Part shown: positions 23,613-36,494 of the stretch, one piece after another
Layout: every line of letters begins with the position of its first letter
Numbering within the stretch: position 1 is the stretch's first letter
Source: Nageia nagi
Taxonomy: Eukaryota; Pinophyta
Direction: 5' to 3'
Assembly (NCBI GenBank): GCA_050084985.1
Contig: JBITNC010000001.1
Span: forward strand, 62,744,001-62,808,000
DNA length: 64,000 nucleotides
The notes under the pieces: model-generated
Database searches by the model: none
Seen by the model: only the letters and a program-made list of their open reading frames with translations
What the model was told of the DNA's origin: nothing
Translations under genes and position numbers: made by a program

Positions 23613-26600
23613 ATGGAGGGAAAAAGATCTGAAGACCTCACTCTAGAAATATTAGATAATAAGGTTAAACATATTGAAGCTCACCTTGGTGGAGTTGACC
23701 CAAAATCTGCTTTTCATGAGATAAATGGAAAATTCACTAAATTTATCTAGGAAATCTTATTAAATTAGGCGCTAAGTATGATTCTACAAATTCAAATCTA
23801 TTGGAAGTAAAAACAATAAGTCTTACAACTCTACAATAATCATCTATGCAATGACAAATGTTGTCATAAATTATACTAGGAAATATTATTAAATATAGGC
23901 GTAAAATATATTAAAATCAAATCTATGGAAGTAAAAATAACAATAATTCCTTAATTATATAATCACTAATGATATAGACAAAATAATTACTTTACATAAT
24001 AAATTCTAACTTAAAGTAATATAATACTTATAGAGAAAATATACCAATTAAACACAAAGTAATATCTGAGTCCAAGACTTTTAATTCCTTTATAAGGATA
24101 ACTAAGTTGGATTTCTTTGATTTGATGAGAGAGATCCACTAATGAGATTTATAGAGGCAAAATAATACTTTACATGAATTAAATTGATTACACTTTAGAA
24201 GGTTAATATAACTTCTTTTCATTTAGAGCATGACACCATTCATGGTACCAGTGGTTTGAAAAAACTAATAAGAATCCATAAGGGGATTTGTAAAAATATT
24301 TTTAGTGAGTTATGATTAAGTGATTTTGTGGATTTCATAAGAGCATTACAAAACTTCGATAAAATCAATGTAATAATATCATAATAAGAGAATAATTGCA
24401 TAAGGATAATAATTATCTTTAGAGTGCTCATAGTGATAAAAGACTAGGGAATAAATTATCTATTATATAGCTATTAGGTTGCAAATGAAAAGACAAATTC
24501 AAACCCAGACATAAAATTAGCAAACCTAACTTTCTCAACTATTCATTTATTAAATAAGCACTTAGTAAGAGAATGAATGATTACAAGCAATGGTCTTTGC
24601 TATATAGATAAAATGTATTTCTAATGAATAATTTTGTGACTAGATGTATGTTACAGAAGGCTTCATAATAATTAAAAAATATGTTCCTCTCTTGTAGTTC
24701 CCTTGCAAGAATTATGACACCCCAAATAATGAAGGTTTTTCAAAAAATTATCTCTCATCATTTTACTTGACTAAGGAAGAACACATAATTTCATTGATCC
24801 TAGTGTGGATAAACATGCTAATTATTTTATATATCCTCAAAATAATTTTGAAGTAATGATTTTAAATGGAGCTAGAATTTCTTGCAAGGGGAAATATTGT
24901 AATGTTAAGCTCAACATGGAAGATTATCACATAAAAAGTGATATATATGTACTTCCATTGGGAGCATATGATGTGGTCTTAATAGTTCAATAGTTACAAA
25001 CATTAGAATTGATAGTATGGGACTTCCTTGAACTATGGATGAAATTCGCTATTGCAAAACATGCATATCAATTCATTGGACTATGTGTTGGTCCATCATA
25101 GATTATAAGTTCACATTAGATAGAGAAGCTAATTTGAAAAGAATACAAGGGAATGGTATGAAAATTATTTGCAATACAACAAATTGCATATAAGGGAGAT
25201 GAATTAGTAGAGCTATAACAACTTTTGGCAATTCATGAGAAGGTTTTTGAGGAACCAAAATGGTTACCCCCTAACCACCCTTAAGAACACACTATATAAC
25301 TAGTTCTTGATAGTCAACCATCCAACATTTGAACCTACTCCTATCCATATTTATAGAATGATGAAATTGGAAAATTGGCATAGGAAATGTTGAATGTAGG
25401 GATTATGAGTCCAAGTGTTAGTTCTTACTCTTTGCTTATCATATTAGTCCAAAAAATGGATGGATCTTAGTAGTTGTGCATAGACTTCTGAGTTCTCAAC
25501 AAAGTAATTGTGAAAGATAAATTCCCTATTTCCATCATTGATGAACTATTGGATGAGCTATATGGAGCCAAATATTTCTCAAAACTAGATCTGTTATCGG
25601 GTTATCATCAGATTTGACTCCATGAAGAGGATATTTTAAAAATAACTTTTTAGAAGTATGAAAGATATTAAAAAATTTTAGTAATATCATTCAGCTTTAA
25701 TAATTCTCATTCAACATTTTAGAGTTTGATGAATCAAGTATTTTGCCCTTATCTTCCTTAATTCCTTTTGATTTTCTTTAATGATATTTTGATCTATAGA
25801 AAGGTATGGCAGGATCTCTTCCCACACTTAGATCAAACTCTATAATTACTTTAAGAGATCAATTATAAATAAAGAAATTCAAGTGTTCCTTTAGCATTTT
25901 GAGATTTAATACTTGGGGCATGTCATTTCTAAGGATGAAGTCAAGGTAGATCCACAAAAAATTGTCAACATTCAAGATTGGCTTATTCCAAAATCATTGA
26001 AAGGATTTGCAAGCATTTTAGCCCTAATAGGTTACTATAAAAAATTTGTAAAGAATTATGGAAAGATTACAACTCCACTCACATTGTTACTAAAAAAAAG
26101 ATTTCTTTAATTGGTAACTAATTACTGAAGAATATTTTTATAAACTAAAGGAGGTAATATGTTCTAATCCTATTTTAACCATACTAGATTTTTCCAAAAC
26201 ATTATCATTAAGAGTGATGCCTCTAGAGTAGAATCAAGTTTTATTTTGATGTAAGAGGGAAAATACTTGATTTTCACTAACAAGGCATTATCAGGATAAA
26301 ATTTGGTGAGATATACCTATGCAAGGAAGATGTGTGTAATAATTTATATGGTTCAACAATGGATACCATACCTGATTGGTTGATATTTTATCTTACGAAA
26401 AAATCACCATAGTTTGAAATATTTTATAAAATAATGAATCATGATAAATAAATTTCAATAAAGGATGACCAAACTATTGGGATATGGCTATGAAATAATG
26501 TATCAAAAGGGTTTATAGAATGTGGTTATGGATGCACATTCCTAGAAATTTAAGGAACCCTTAGCACTTCAAGCAATCTCATGATCAATTATCAAGTGGC

Positions 26601-27960
26601 TAGAGAAATAGAAATAGGAATGGATTCAATGTGATTCAATTCAAGCATTAATTCAACAAATTCAAACTAATCCTACTAGCAAATCAAAATTCTCTTTGCA
26701 AGATGGATTTTTACACTTCAAAGACCATATTGCATTGCTATCCACTTTTTCATACTAAAAAGTAATACTTTGGGAATTGTATGTTGCACCATCAATAGGA
26801 TACTTTAGGTTTCTCAAATCCTATAAAAGAATTGCTTGATATTTTTATTGGGATAAAATTAAACATAACATCAAAAAATTTATTGACAAATATTATTTTT
26901 TCAATGGTAGAAAGGTAGAATAATTGGCACTCTTGGTTTACTTCAGCCCTTACCTATCCCAAGCCACACTTGTACTTATATTTTGATAAACTTCATTGAA
27001 TGTCTCCATAAGTCCTAAGGTAAATATATTATTTTGATGGTAGTTGAATAGTTTTCTAAATATGCACACCTTTGCTCTTTAGCACATCCATTTAAAGCTA
27101 TCAATGTGTCCTAACTTTTTATTTATAATATTTTTAAGCTTCATTATATGCCCTCTACCATAGTTAGTGATCGATATCCTATGTTCACTAGCAAATTTTG
27201 TTAAGAATTTTTCAAGCTACAGGGAACTCAAGTCATAACGAGTTTAACCTATCACCTCCATATTGATGGATAGTCTAAAGTTATTAAAAATTGCTTTGAA
27301 ACTTATTTGTGTTGTTTTGTATCAATCAAATTAGTTCATTAGATAAAATGGCTTCCTCTGATAGAATGGTGGTATAACATTTCATACCATACAACTATTT
27401 AGATGACACCATATGAAGTATTATATAGTAAGGTACAATCCATAAGGGAAGCATATGTACTAGGTAACATGAAGGTCTGAGTATTTGACACTCATTTATA
27501 TACTCTAGAAGATATTGTTCATCTTTTTCAAGAGAATTTAAGGACTGCTCAACATAGTATGAAGCAACAAGTTGAACAAAATTTTATAGAACTTGATTTT
27601 ATAGAAGGTGATATGATCTTTTTGCACCTTCAAATGTATATACATAAATCCTTGAACATTAATGATCCTTAGGAAATGGATATAAATTTTATATCCCTTA
27701 AAAAGTTCTCAAACATATTAGACCTACTACTTATAAGTCAGAGTTACCAATGTCCTCCAAGGTTCATCATGTATTTCATATTTTATGTTTGATAAAGTTA
27801 TTAGGGTCACAAGTTCAAATTCAACCAAAGTTACTAGATTGCACTGATAATGGTTCTATTAAGATTAAATCTGAAGCAATTTTAGATAAACACATCCTCA
27901 ACCTTTGTCATCATACTATAATTAAGATTTTGATCCAATGGTAAGTGCTAACACTTGAAT
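23613..27960 (+). pseudogene. gag-pol pseudogene of gypsy D
   Basis: gag starts at ATG 23613. Positions 23880-24690 are heavily eroded by short deletions. Protease is best read at 24805-24993 (HANYFIYPQNNFEVMILNGA). RT spans about 25300-26110, with FFNDILIY at 25774-25797, and GHVISKDEVKVDPQKI near 25917. RNase H (about 26160-26560) keeps the DAS segment near 26216. Integrase (about 26600-27950) starts with a damaged zinc region, where the first His of the GH pair is Tyr and the Cys pair is lost; it ends with a readable tail (27750-27944, SSKVHHVFHILCL). The order RT, RNase H, integrase is typical of gypsy. It cannot be functional. Confidence 0.85.
23880..24690 (+). other. Indel-dense segment inside gypsy D
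   Basis: Against A, B, C and H this stretch shows one- or two-base deletions every ten bases or so, plus an AT-rich replacement at about 23880-24060. Flanking parts of D align well. It could be local decay or a low-quality consensus. Confidence 0.6.
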
Positions 27961-28048
27961 ATGCAACCTAGGAAAATATACATAATCTTCAATAAGAGTT
28001 TCTAAATTTTTAGCTTTGAGGATAAGCTATTTTCCAAGAGGAATGGCA

Positions 28049-28465
28049 TGCTAGCATCCCATATCCTAGGATTTAGTTAGGCTTATTTATGTTTTAGTTA
28101 ACTTAATTATTTTCTTGCATTGGTTTGCAAGGTGAACTATCATATGTTGTAAGGTGAACCCTCATTTTGAATGTAAATCATCAATTAGATCAGGAGGACT
28201 ATAAATAATTGTAATAAAGGTAAGGAGTGTATCTTGAAAAATATATTATCTTTTTGAGTTGTAAGGAGGAATCCCCCTCAAAGAGGCTTGCAATTCGCAT
28301 TGCAATCAGTAAAGTTATTTTATTTTATTATCAAGTTGTTAATTTGAATATATTATTCCAATTTCTTTACTTGATACATTATGATTCTATGTTTATTTTG
28401 TATTTTAGTACATTTTATGGTATTAAGTGTAAAACCAATTTTTAGTTATGCTAATTTCTTAAAAG
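28049..28465 (+). repeat. 3' LTR of gypsy D
   Basis: It starts tgctagcatccc (TGTT changed to TGCT), preceded by the tract aagaggaatggca. It matches the A and B 3' LTRs closely and its own 5' LTR more weakly. Confidence 0.8.
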
Positions 28466-29560
28466 ATACAAAGTAGTGGGAGCTACATCTAAACGAATCA
28501 CGAATAGTGAGAGAAAGAAGAAAAAAATAGACGTATGAATGGTAAAAACTATATCAAAGCATTGAATAGAATAAAAATTAATGTAATGAAATAAGAATAT
28601 AAATTAAAAGTAGTAATTCCTATCTACCTTAAGAAGAGATAGGTGATAGATCAAGGAAGAGTGACAAGGAACAGAACTATGAGGAATATTAAAGAGTAGA
28701 GGATGATGAACTAATAGATTTAAAGGAGCTCTCAAATGCTATTATCTACAAAATGAGAGGAAGGAGGCCAAATAGGGAAGATATAATGGAATTTGCAAAA
28801 TGCATACTTTGATGTTGATGGTGAGTTTAAGTTCATACTTATACCTTGTAATATACTCATTTTTTTCAAGATATTGATGATAAAAATGGGTTTTAAAAGA
28901 GGAGAAAAACAATTTTTTTAGCCAAGGAGAAATTTATATGAGAAAATGGGATTGAAACTTCAATCCATTCACTAAAAAACATACAAACTACCCAATTTGG
29001 ATTAGTTATTATGCCTTTCCAATAGTGTTTTAGAAAAATAAAACCTTAAGAAAGAATTGAAATATCATTTAAGAGTTATAAGGCAATGATTTAGTATACA
29101 ATAAAAAAAACTTGAGATCCAAGGAGAATCTCTCCAAGAAAAGAATATATATTTGGTTGAATATAAATGCTAGAAAATAATTTTGTTGGATTTAAATTAA
29201 TGTGGGAGAAGTATATGGATGATCCTAATTTTACTACAATCAACCATGCTTATGAAGATCATTGAGTGATTGGGAGCATTGTTGCACATTCTCCCATTGC
29301 TTTACGTTTATGGATGGAATTTTACTTTATAAGTATATTTATCAATGAAAAGATTTCAAATTTTGAAACACAATTTTGACATATTTTAAAAAGGATACAA
29401 AGAGCCAAAAAAATATTAGAGCATAAATTGTTATGGTAAATTTACAAAATGTTATTATAATATTTTGTTGTTGTCAACTATTTTCACTATTATATGATGA
29501 AGGTTATTATTATATGATGAAGGTTATTATTACGTGATGAAGATTATTATAGCCCAAAAT
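28466..29560 (+). pseudogene. Older retroelement debris, unit D
   Basis: The DUF4283-like piece lies at about 28870-29030. The IDALSRR linker seen in A is deleted near 29170, leaving only the following part (WEKYMDDPNFTTINHAYEDH). The 20-bp repeat at about 29485-29545 has three copies here, two in A. Confidence 0.45.
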
Positions 29561-30699
29561 AGCATTGCTATGTTTTTATAAACTTTGTATAACCATTAAC
29601 TTATGTAGAGGCTATAATAAAATGTTGTAAATTAGAGTAACTTTGTTGATTTTATGAGTCCTCACCTTTTCATTGTGCTAAATTAAAAGATTATGACCCA
29701 ACACTTCCTTATACTTTATCAAAAACATGACTCCACATATTTTACTCATCCTTTCTTATAAAAGCAATAGAATATCATTTATTGTAGTACATGTTTTCCT
29801 CCTTTCTATGAGAATCATACAAATGGGTGCAATTATTTTAATTGGTATATTTAAGATATATATTTTACATTTTATTTAAGTTACCTTTTATCTTAAGTGT
29901 TCCTTAGAATTATAAAAAATATAGTTTATATTTCTTTATATTATTATGTCTACTCACTTTTGTAAGATCACATCATCCACAAATAATTTAGAGTTATTGT
30001 ATTCAAGCTCCCACATTATTTTACCCCATGGATTAAATTTTTAATTATATCTTCTACTAGGTTAATTTCCAAAACTTCAACCTTTATGGTGAAAAGGTAA
30101 TAAAGGTAAAGGTAAATATGATTAACATCCATTGGAGACCAACTGGTCTATGGGATAGACAACTTGCAGTAGGCTATTATATATAGCATGTATGACCCTA
30201 TATAGAAGAAATAGAAGATTGACTATCCTTATGTTAATACCCTGTATACTTTATAAAATTTGGTACTAAACTCATTGACAAAAACTAGCTAAGAGATAGA
30301 TGCAATATACATTTACACATTTTTAAACCAATTACCATAAATATGAACTTTCGATTTATGTTTAACATTATTTTCTATTTTATTAGATCATTTCTTTTAA
30401 TATTAATATCATTTTATTTTTCTTTCTAATAAAAAATGAATTATAAACTTATTTATGATAATTACAACATCAAATATCGAACTTATTTTAATAAAACCTC
30501 TAATATTTTTAAAATAATTTGAATAAGTAAAAAGTATAATTAATTTGCTATAGTTCTCAAATTTTAAATTAGAAAATAATAAGTAAACTATCCAAGGTAA
30601 TTCTTTTATTCATTTGAAAGAACACTCTTATGTTGATTATGAACGTATAGCCTTTTCTATGATTAAGAACTTTGTGACCTTATCTTCATTTATGATTAT
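29561..30699. other. AT-rich interval, unit D
   Basis: Counterpart of 5561-6740. No gene or terminus seen. Confidence 0.5.
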
Positions 30700-30798
30700 T
30701 GACATAAATTACTTCTATGGACCAAATCATATATATTAGGCAGCATTTCGAAGCAGCTACACAACCTGAAATGTCCATGGTAGACATCAAACAAGATA

Positions 30799-31125
30799 TT
30801 AGTAAAGATAAAAGAGGAAAGAGAGAAACAGAAGAATACCTCCGCGAGAAGGTATTAGTGAACGCTTGCAAGGTAAACTATGGCCGTACGACGTGGCTTT
30901 CTCGTGCTCTACCTCATCCTTTTTTGGCCATGGCCGAAGTTTCTCAATTTCTACTTTCTGCAATACAGATTTCATTTTAAGGAGTTGAAAAAGGGGAAAG
31001 AGTTGAGAGCGCGTAGGGGTTGAGCGCAAACCCATACAAAATGGAACCAAAATGCTGATGTCAGTTTTCCGGGACTGATCTCGGATTGGTTTGTTTCGTT
31101 TCGACTGTGAAACGAGACGTTTCAA
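30799..31125 (-). CDS. Hypothetical small ORF, unit D (108 aa)
   Basis: This is the longer form of the A frame: the start MKRLVSQSKRNKPIRDQS is followed by an open frame to a hydrophobic end (GGILLFLSFLFYLY). G has a similar 109-residue frame. No family recognised. Substitutions against G look unconstrained to me, so I doubt it is a protein gene. Confidence 0.22.
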   Translation of the reverse strand: MKRLVSQSKRNKPIRDQSRKTDISILVPFCMGLRSTPTRSQLFPLFQLLKMKSVLQKVEIEKLRPWPKKDEVEHEKATSYGHSLPCKRSLIPSRGGILLFLSFLFYLY

Positions 31126-31753
31126 TTATCATCACGAGTGGATCCTATTTTGAATACTTTAATAATTAACAGTAACTTTTCAATTTATCTTTCTTATTAA
31201 TGAGGGGTAAATTTAATAATTATTCTTTTAGGTCTAACAGATAAAGTGGCTTCTGCAAGCCCTTGAAGGTTTCAAATTTGACCCTAGATTCCAAGTAACT
31301 TATTAATTTAAGTTAAACGATATAAGGTTTGCTGGGCTAATTTTTAAACTTTTACAAGGCAATTTACATTACATTCAGTGCAGATGAAAAAACAACAGTG
31401 CAATTTGCAGTACATTCAGTCTTGTTTAGTTGTTTACCTGTTCCATGCTTAATATCACGGGACAGGTTAATGATCTAGATGAATACATCTTAGCTGTAGT
31501 ATTCACTATTTTCTTATTGTTGAATCGCTCCATGCGAAAATGGTAAAATTTGAGACCCAAACATCATTTAGTATTCATAGTTCAGCTCACATTTATTACT
31601 ATTGTTCAACATCAATCATCATATTGTGTAGCTTAACCCTAATATTAACAGATGAAATTGAAAATCCGAAAAGAACGTTGCATGTCGAAGTTTCTTTATT
31701 ACAGCACCATCAAATATGAGCCAAAGCAGATCACTTGTGTCAGTATATATCAC

Positions 31754-31963
31754 AAATTCCAACCAGAATAAAAAGAGAATTCGAAAAAGGAGCAACCTGT
31801 CTGTTTTTATTATGCTCAGGACTTACATTAGGAATGATGATTAGGTCTATAGACCAAATGATATATATTATGGAGTATTTCCAATCAGAATAAAAAGAGA
31901 ATTCCAAAAAGTAGCAACCTGTCTGTTTTTATTATGCTTAGCACTTACATTAGATAGATAGAA
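31754..31963. repeat. 122-bp tandem duplication, unit D
   Basis: The repeated phrase starts at 31764 and 31886, the same period as in A and B. Confidence 0.75.
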
Positions 31964-32006
31964 AGCAGACATGACAGGGAAGAGCATATTGGTGTGAGAT
32001 CAAGTT

Positions 32007-32222
32007 TTAGGGATGATTATCAACAACGAGGGGTCTCGGAGGTGGATCACCATGGCAGGGAAGACCGGGAGGAACACGAATATGGCCATTATGGCATATA
32101 GAAAGAATTTTCCTCCCTCCGACTTCAACTCCATCACTCACTGCACTTACGTTTCCATTCCCACTGTTGAGAAGTGCCAAAACAACCACCATTATCGTCA
32201 GTTTGAGCTTAAAATTATCCAT
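32007..32222 (-). CDS. Putative small secreted peptide, copy D (71 aa)
   Basis: The signal peptide, both cysteines and the Pro-rich HIRVPPGLPCHGDPPPRP stretch are all kept. Against A there are three base changes in the ORF: two synonymous (Leu codons) and one giving A34V. The 59 in-frame codons just upstream differ at eight residues. Since D is otherwise a diverged copy, the drop in change starting exactly at Met1 suggests constraint on the peptide and supports this start. Family and function unknown. It would lie in the secretory pathway if expressed. Confidence 0.55.
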   Translation of the reverse strand: MDNFKLKLTIMVVVLALLNSGNGNVSAVSDGVEVGGRKILSICHNGHIRVPPGLPCHGDPPPRPLVVDNHP

Positions 32223-33525
32223 TCTCTTCTGGACCGAACTCAACTTACTTTGTTTTTTAACAAGAAATTCAAACACTGCTGGAATGTAATTCTTTAGTAA
32301 TTGGAAAGTGATATGAGGCCTCATTTTATAATGATACCGCATAGGAATGGTTACGTTGCTGGCGAGCAATAGTAGGGGAAGTGGACAACTCAACTCCATA
32401 CGACTCGTAATATCACTTTTTTCTGGGCAAAGTGTACCGTAACCGTTAAAGAGATGATCAGAAAAGAGATGAGCATGGCAACGTGTACGATAACCGTGAA
32501 ACAGATGAGCTGGTCGTGCGGACGCCGTACACTCATTTGCCTCTTTTGTCACTCCTTTTGAATCGCGTTGTTAGATGTTCCCTACATAGATGGATTCTAA
32601 CTAAAAGCTGACATATTTGAATAAAACACAAAGGAAGCACAACTAGTAACCATCCCGTGCATGCAACTTCAATACACTAAATCAGGACTTGAATTGATAG
32701 GAAGGCAGGATATATTTTGATCATTTCGATTGCGAGCAAAATGGAATCTTATGTAATTCTCTCAATTGCAAATATATTTGATCCAATTGAATTCCTACAT
32801 GGTTGTATGTATTATATGAGATAATTGTAGTTTATGAAATTATGTCGACACATTACATCTTGTGAAACAATCATTGAGCTTTGATGTACCACATTAGCAT
32901 GAATTTTATCGTGCATGTTGAAATGCATGTGACTATAGAAATAATTTATTCGTAGAATTTTCTAACATTATTCATATCAATAAAGATGGCACGATAGCAA
33001 CCATGAACTTTATTCTTATTCTACAAGACTAAATATAGAAAATCGGAATAATTGGCTAAGCGTACATCAAAAAGTAGAGGAAGAAGACAATCAAACACTT
33101 GACATGCATAAAATAAAGTAAATTTTAATGAAGGGGGAGTACTTTCCAAGAAAACATAACATTTCCACAACTTATTCCTTCATTTTTCTATTTTTTTTGA
33201 GATCCACTAGTTTAGCACATGTATCCCTATATAACATGCATTATTACAAATAAATTTTTACATTGTCTTATCAAGAACATATCGTAATGCTATTAAATTT
33301 TTTTCTACATAAGAAAATGTCTCTATGAGGTCATTATAAAGATAATGTTTAAGGAATGTATTATCTCCATGTATGACTGACTGTATGCAAAATGTGGAAT
33401 AATAAATAAGGACCTCCAATGAGGAATTAGTTCACAAGATGCATGATACAAAGCATTTCATGGTTTGAAATGATTACAATTTTTTATTACATGCAAATGA
33501 AATTTCTTAAAGAATCACTTTTAAA

Positions 33526-34089
33526 AAAATTAAAATGGAACATAAAATATGATATACATGTATGCAAAATGTAGAAGATGCATGATGTAGATAAAGTTTC
33601 TTGCACTGCAATGTGGAAGATGCATTACACTTTTAATAGTAACCAATCAAAGTGTTATAAGGTTGCAAAAGCATGCTCGTAATACTTAGCCAAACATAGA
33701 AAAACATACTTATAATGTAAATAAAATTATCAAAAATTAATCCAAAAGCATCTTGTAATACTTATGCAAATACAGGAAAATATGTGTGTAATACTTATCC
33801 TAGTTATATCAATAATACCACAATTAAGATCAAAAATTAAATATTTTATATTAAAATGATTCAAGTATGCTATATAATTCTAATTATTGCTCAAATAATT
33901 TATATATGCTCTAGAATACTACTATCACAACATTTAATTCACAAGTAGCAAGTAGACACATGCACATAATAAAGAGGCACTATTTGAAAAATTGAAATAG
34001 AACATAAATCCCGATCGATATGTATTTAAAATGTAGAATATGTATGATGTATACATAATTTCATGGAGTGCAATGTGGAAGATGCATTA
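33526..34089. repeat. Direct repeat pair, about 100 bp, spaced 460 bp
   Basis: Sequence at about 33526-33627 recurs at about 33985-34089: both have aaaatggaac or gaaatagaac followed by cataaa, a gatatgta-type run, and the shared end gcaatgtggaagatgcatta. Roughly 80 percent alike by eye. No coding content. Confidence 0.55.
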
Positions 34090-34695
34090 TGTAGATACAA
34101 TTTCATGGGCCTTGGGTATTATTCTTCCATATTTTCCAAGTTTCTTTAGAAGGCACTTGGAATATTTTTGGTATTTTGAGTTTTTCAAGTTTTCCAATTG
34201 AGAGTTTAAAGGAGAGAAAGAAGCATTTTGTAAGCAAGAAAAATATTAGCAAAGATTCATTATACATGTACAAAATTTATATATCTTGAAAAATAATTTG
34301 GCTATTTTTTGGGATCCACATTTTTATCTATTGGCTAAATATTTATGAAAAATGTGTTAAAAAAGGTACTTTAGCCAAAGTTAAAAATTAAATATAATAT
34401 TATGGCCATTTCTAAATACAATATTTCATCTATTTAGCTTAGAAATTATAATCGATCTCATTTATTCTAAATTAATCATCTCTATTACCCCATATATAAG
34501 CTAAATATTTTGTGAGATATGATATTTTTACAAGCCACTCGATCTAAAGTCTACAAGGTGCATTATTAACTTTTGAATATAATAATATAGTATTTTAGAT
34601 AATTAGGAATATTCATCATAATGATAGAACCACAAGCTATGTAAGGTTGTGAAATAATCTAGTTTTAAAATATTCTACTCTCTTCAACAAATACC

Positions 34696-34919
34696 TTGTC
34701 TAAGCAGCCTTGTCCCTCAATTCATATTGATTACACCATGTCGATTAAGTTATGTCTTTTAGTCCATGTCAATCGACCCATACTAATCAAGCTATATAAA
34801 TTAGGCCATGTAGATTAGGCCATATTGATAAGGTCATGTTGTTTAAGCCATGTCGATAAAGCCCTATTGTTTAAGCCATATCAATTAAACCCTATCTATC
34901 AAACCTTATCATCCCATTC
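34696..34919. repeat. 14-bp minisatellite
   Basis: About 16 adjacent imperfect copies of a 14-bp unit, typical copy atgtcgattaagcc. Register is kept from ttgtctaagcagcc (34696) to ttatcatcccattc (34906). A few related copies reappear at about 35125-35210. Confidence 0.8.
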
Positions 34920-35351
34920 TACATAATACCCATATACACATTCATGGTATGATACATATTTATCTTGTTATTCATATCTTTCACTAATGAAATTGTATAA
35001 ATAATAACCTCCACTTGATTATCAAATAAACTATCCTTCTCAACCCTGTATATTTAGACTAGAAAAACTTTGTGACGTCAAAGAGTTGAAATACTTTATA
35101 GCTTCAAGCTTTGTAAAAAGCCCTTATCATCAAGGCCATATCATCCATTTTATTTATCTAATGCCTTTAATCCCTATTGATTTAGCCTTATCGATCAAGC
35201 ATTATCATCCCATATGTGATTCTGCCTAAGACTCATATAGGATGGGCTTGGTACATATATGTATTGCTATTAATATCTTTAACTAATGAAGTTGTAACAA
35301 TAATAACCTCCACTTGATTATCAAATAAATCATCCTTCTTAACCCTATATT
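34906..35351. repeat. Direct repeat pair, period 296 bp
   Basis: The segment from ttatcatccca at 34906 to about 35051 recurs from 35202 to about 35351, including the exact phrase cctccacttgattatcaa. The minisatellite copies lie at the left of each repeat, so a larger segment was duplicated together with part of the 14-bp array. Confidence 0.65.
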
Positions 35352-36494
35352 TTTTGTTGCTTTTGTAGCTTTAATATTTACAAAGGTCTTTCCTTGGTTG
35401 ATCAAATACAAAATATGTGTAATAAGACTTTGTCATCTAGACCACGTCTTCCTTTTCATTCTTCCCATATAAAAATATATATCCTAATTTGTCCTTATAT
35501 TTTTTTCTAGTGATATTTTGCTACTTGGTAACTACATTATATCCTCCTTCATATAGTTTTTTAAATTATTTATGCCCACTTTTAGGAAATAGTATCTTGT
35601 GAGGATGAAGTTCCATACCCTATTATAAATGTTTTATCACACGATAGTCATATGGCTTTATACAATTCAAATATCATACACTATAAGGACTTTTTAGATG
35701 TTTTCCTTTTTATTTTAAACGAGTCATAAACTTTAGATGTTGATCTTCAAAAGGATCTCCTACCTTCTTTTATTTTCTTTTATGTCTTCCTTATTTTAAA
35801 TATTTTAAGGATTTTATTATGGTCTTTCTTATTTACTTTGATGAGAGACCATATTCTCCTAATATTATTACCTAGAAGCCTTTGCTTCACTTGTCTAGCA
35901 TTAGGAATATTTTGAAACTCTCTCACATGTATATTCTATTAGATTCTCTTAAGGATATACCAATAACTATTTTTAAGCTTCTTTTTGTACCTTTCTTACT
36001 ACTTCCATGGTTATTTTCTTTATGAAATAAGATATTGGATTTTCTACACTTCTAGGTCTATTGTTGGCATTTTCACTTCAACATGATTTACAAATTCATT
36101 CATTATCACAAGAACCATAATTAATTTTATGCCCTCGTCACACTTTCTTGGAATAAAAATATTTATGATGTACACCTCATAGCTACTTTATTTCATGTAG
36201 GAGTAATTTAGTTCTAGGATTAGGTAACTTGATCATTTGAAAATATCACATGGATTATATTCATGATCATCATAATAGAATTTTTAGTAACATAAAATTA
36301 ATATAGTATTTCAAGTATAACCTGACATCATCTCAAAATAGGATTAAGCAAAAATAAATTCACCATTGTTCTTAATTTTAATTACTAATAGGTGATATGA
36401 GTTTCCCTTTTCTAAGATCTTGTAAGAAAATATTCCTTCAACAAAATGGTAATCAAAATTTATCACAAAAGTTCTAAATATCTTTTTATGTTAT
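35352..36494. other. AT-rich interval with possible gypsy trace
   Basis: Mostly unreadable. Near 35675-35725 one frame gives YKDFLDVFPF, similar to the region before RT in gypsy elements (a YQDVFP-type motif). Together with the integrase tail at 36495 this may be the wreck of a further gypsy pol, but the middle is too decayed to say. Confidence 0.3.

Larger units (their letters stand above)
22768..28465 (+). mobile_element. Ty3/gypsy retrotransposon D, fullest copy
   Basis: About 5.7 kb from LTR to LTR. It keeps the RNase H N-terminal segment and the integrase region missing from A and B, so it shows the ancestral layout. Stops and shifts occur throughout. It is not a simple parent of A and B because the LTR and primer-site variants differ. 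Confidence 0.87.
22768..32680 (+). repeat. Compound tandem unit D, diverged
   Basis: A nearly full unit, clearly more diverged from A and B than they are from each other. It has the most complete pol. It ends within the gene-like block after caacttcaatacac, where similarity to A (position about 8668) stops. Confidence 0.85.
30700..32680. other. CpG-retaining gene-like block, unit D
   Basis: Counterpart of 6741-8660. It keeps many CpGs despite its age. An extra segment of about 60 bp near 32440-32500 duplicates part of the region upstream of the peptide ORF (two similar gataaccgt or gtaaccgt phrases). It ends abruptly at the unit break. Confidence 0.5.
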
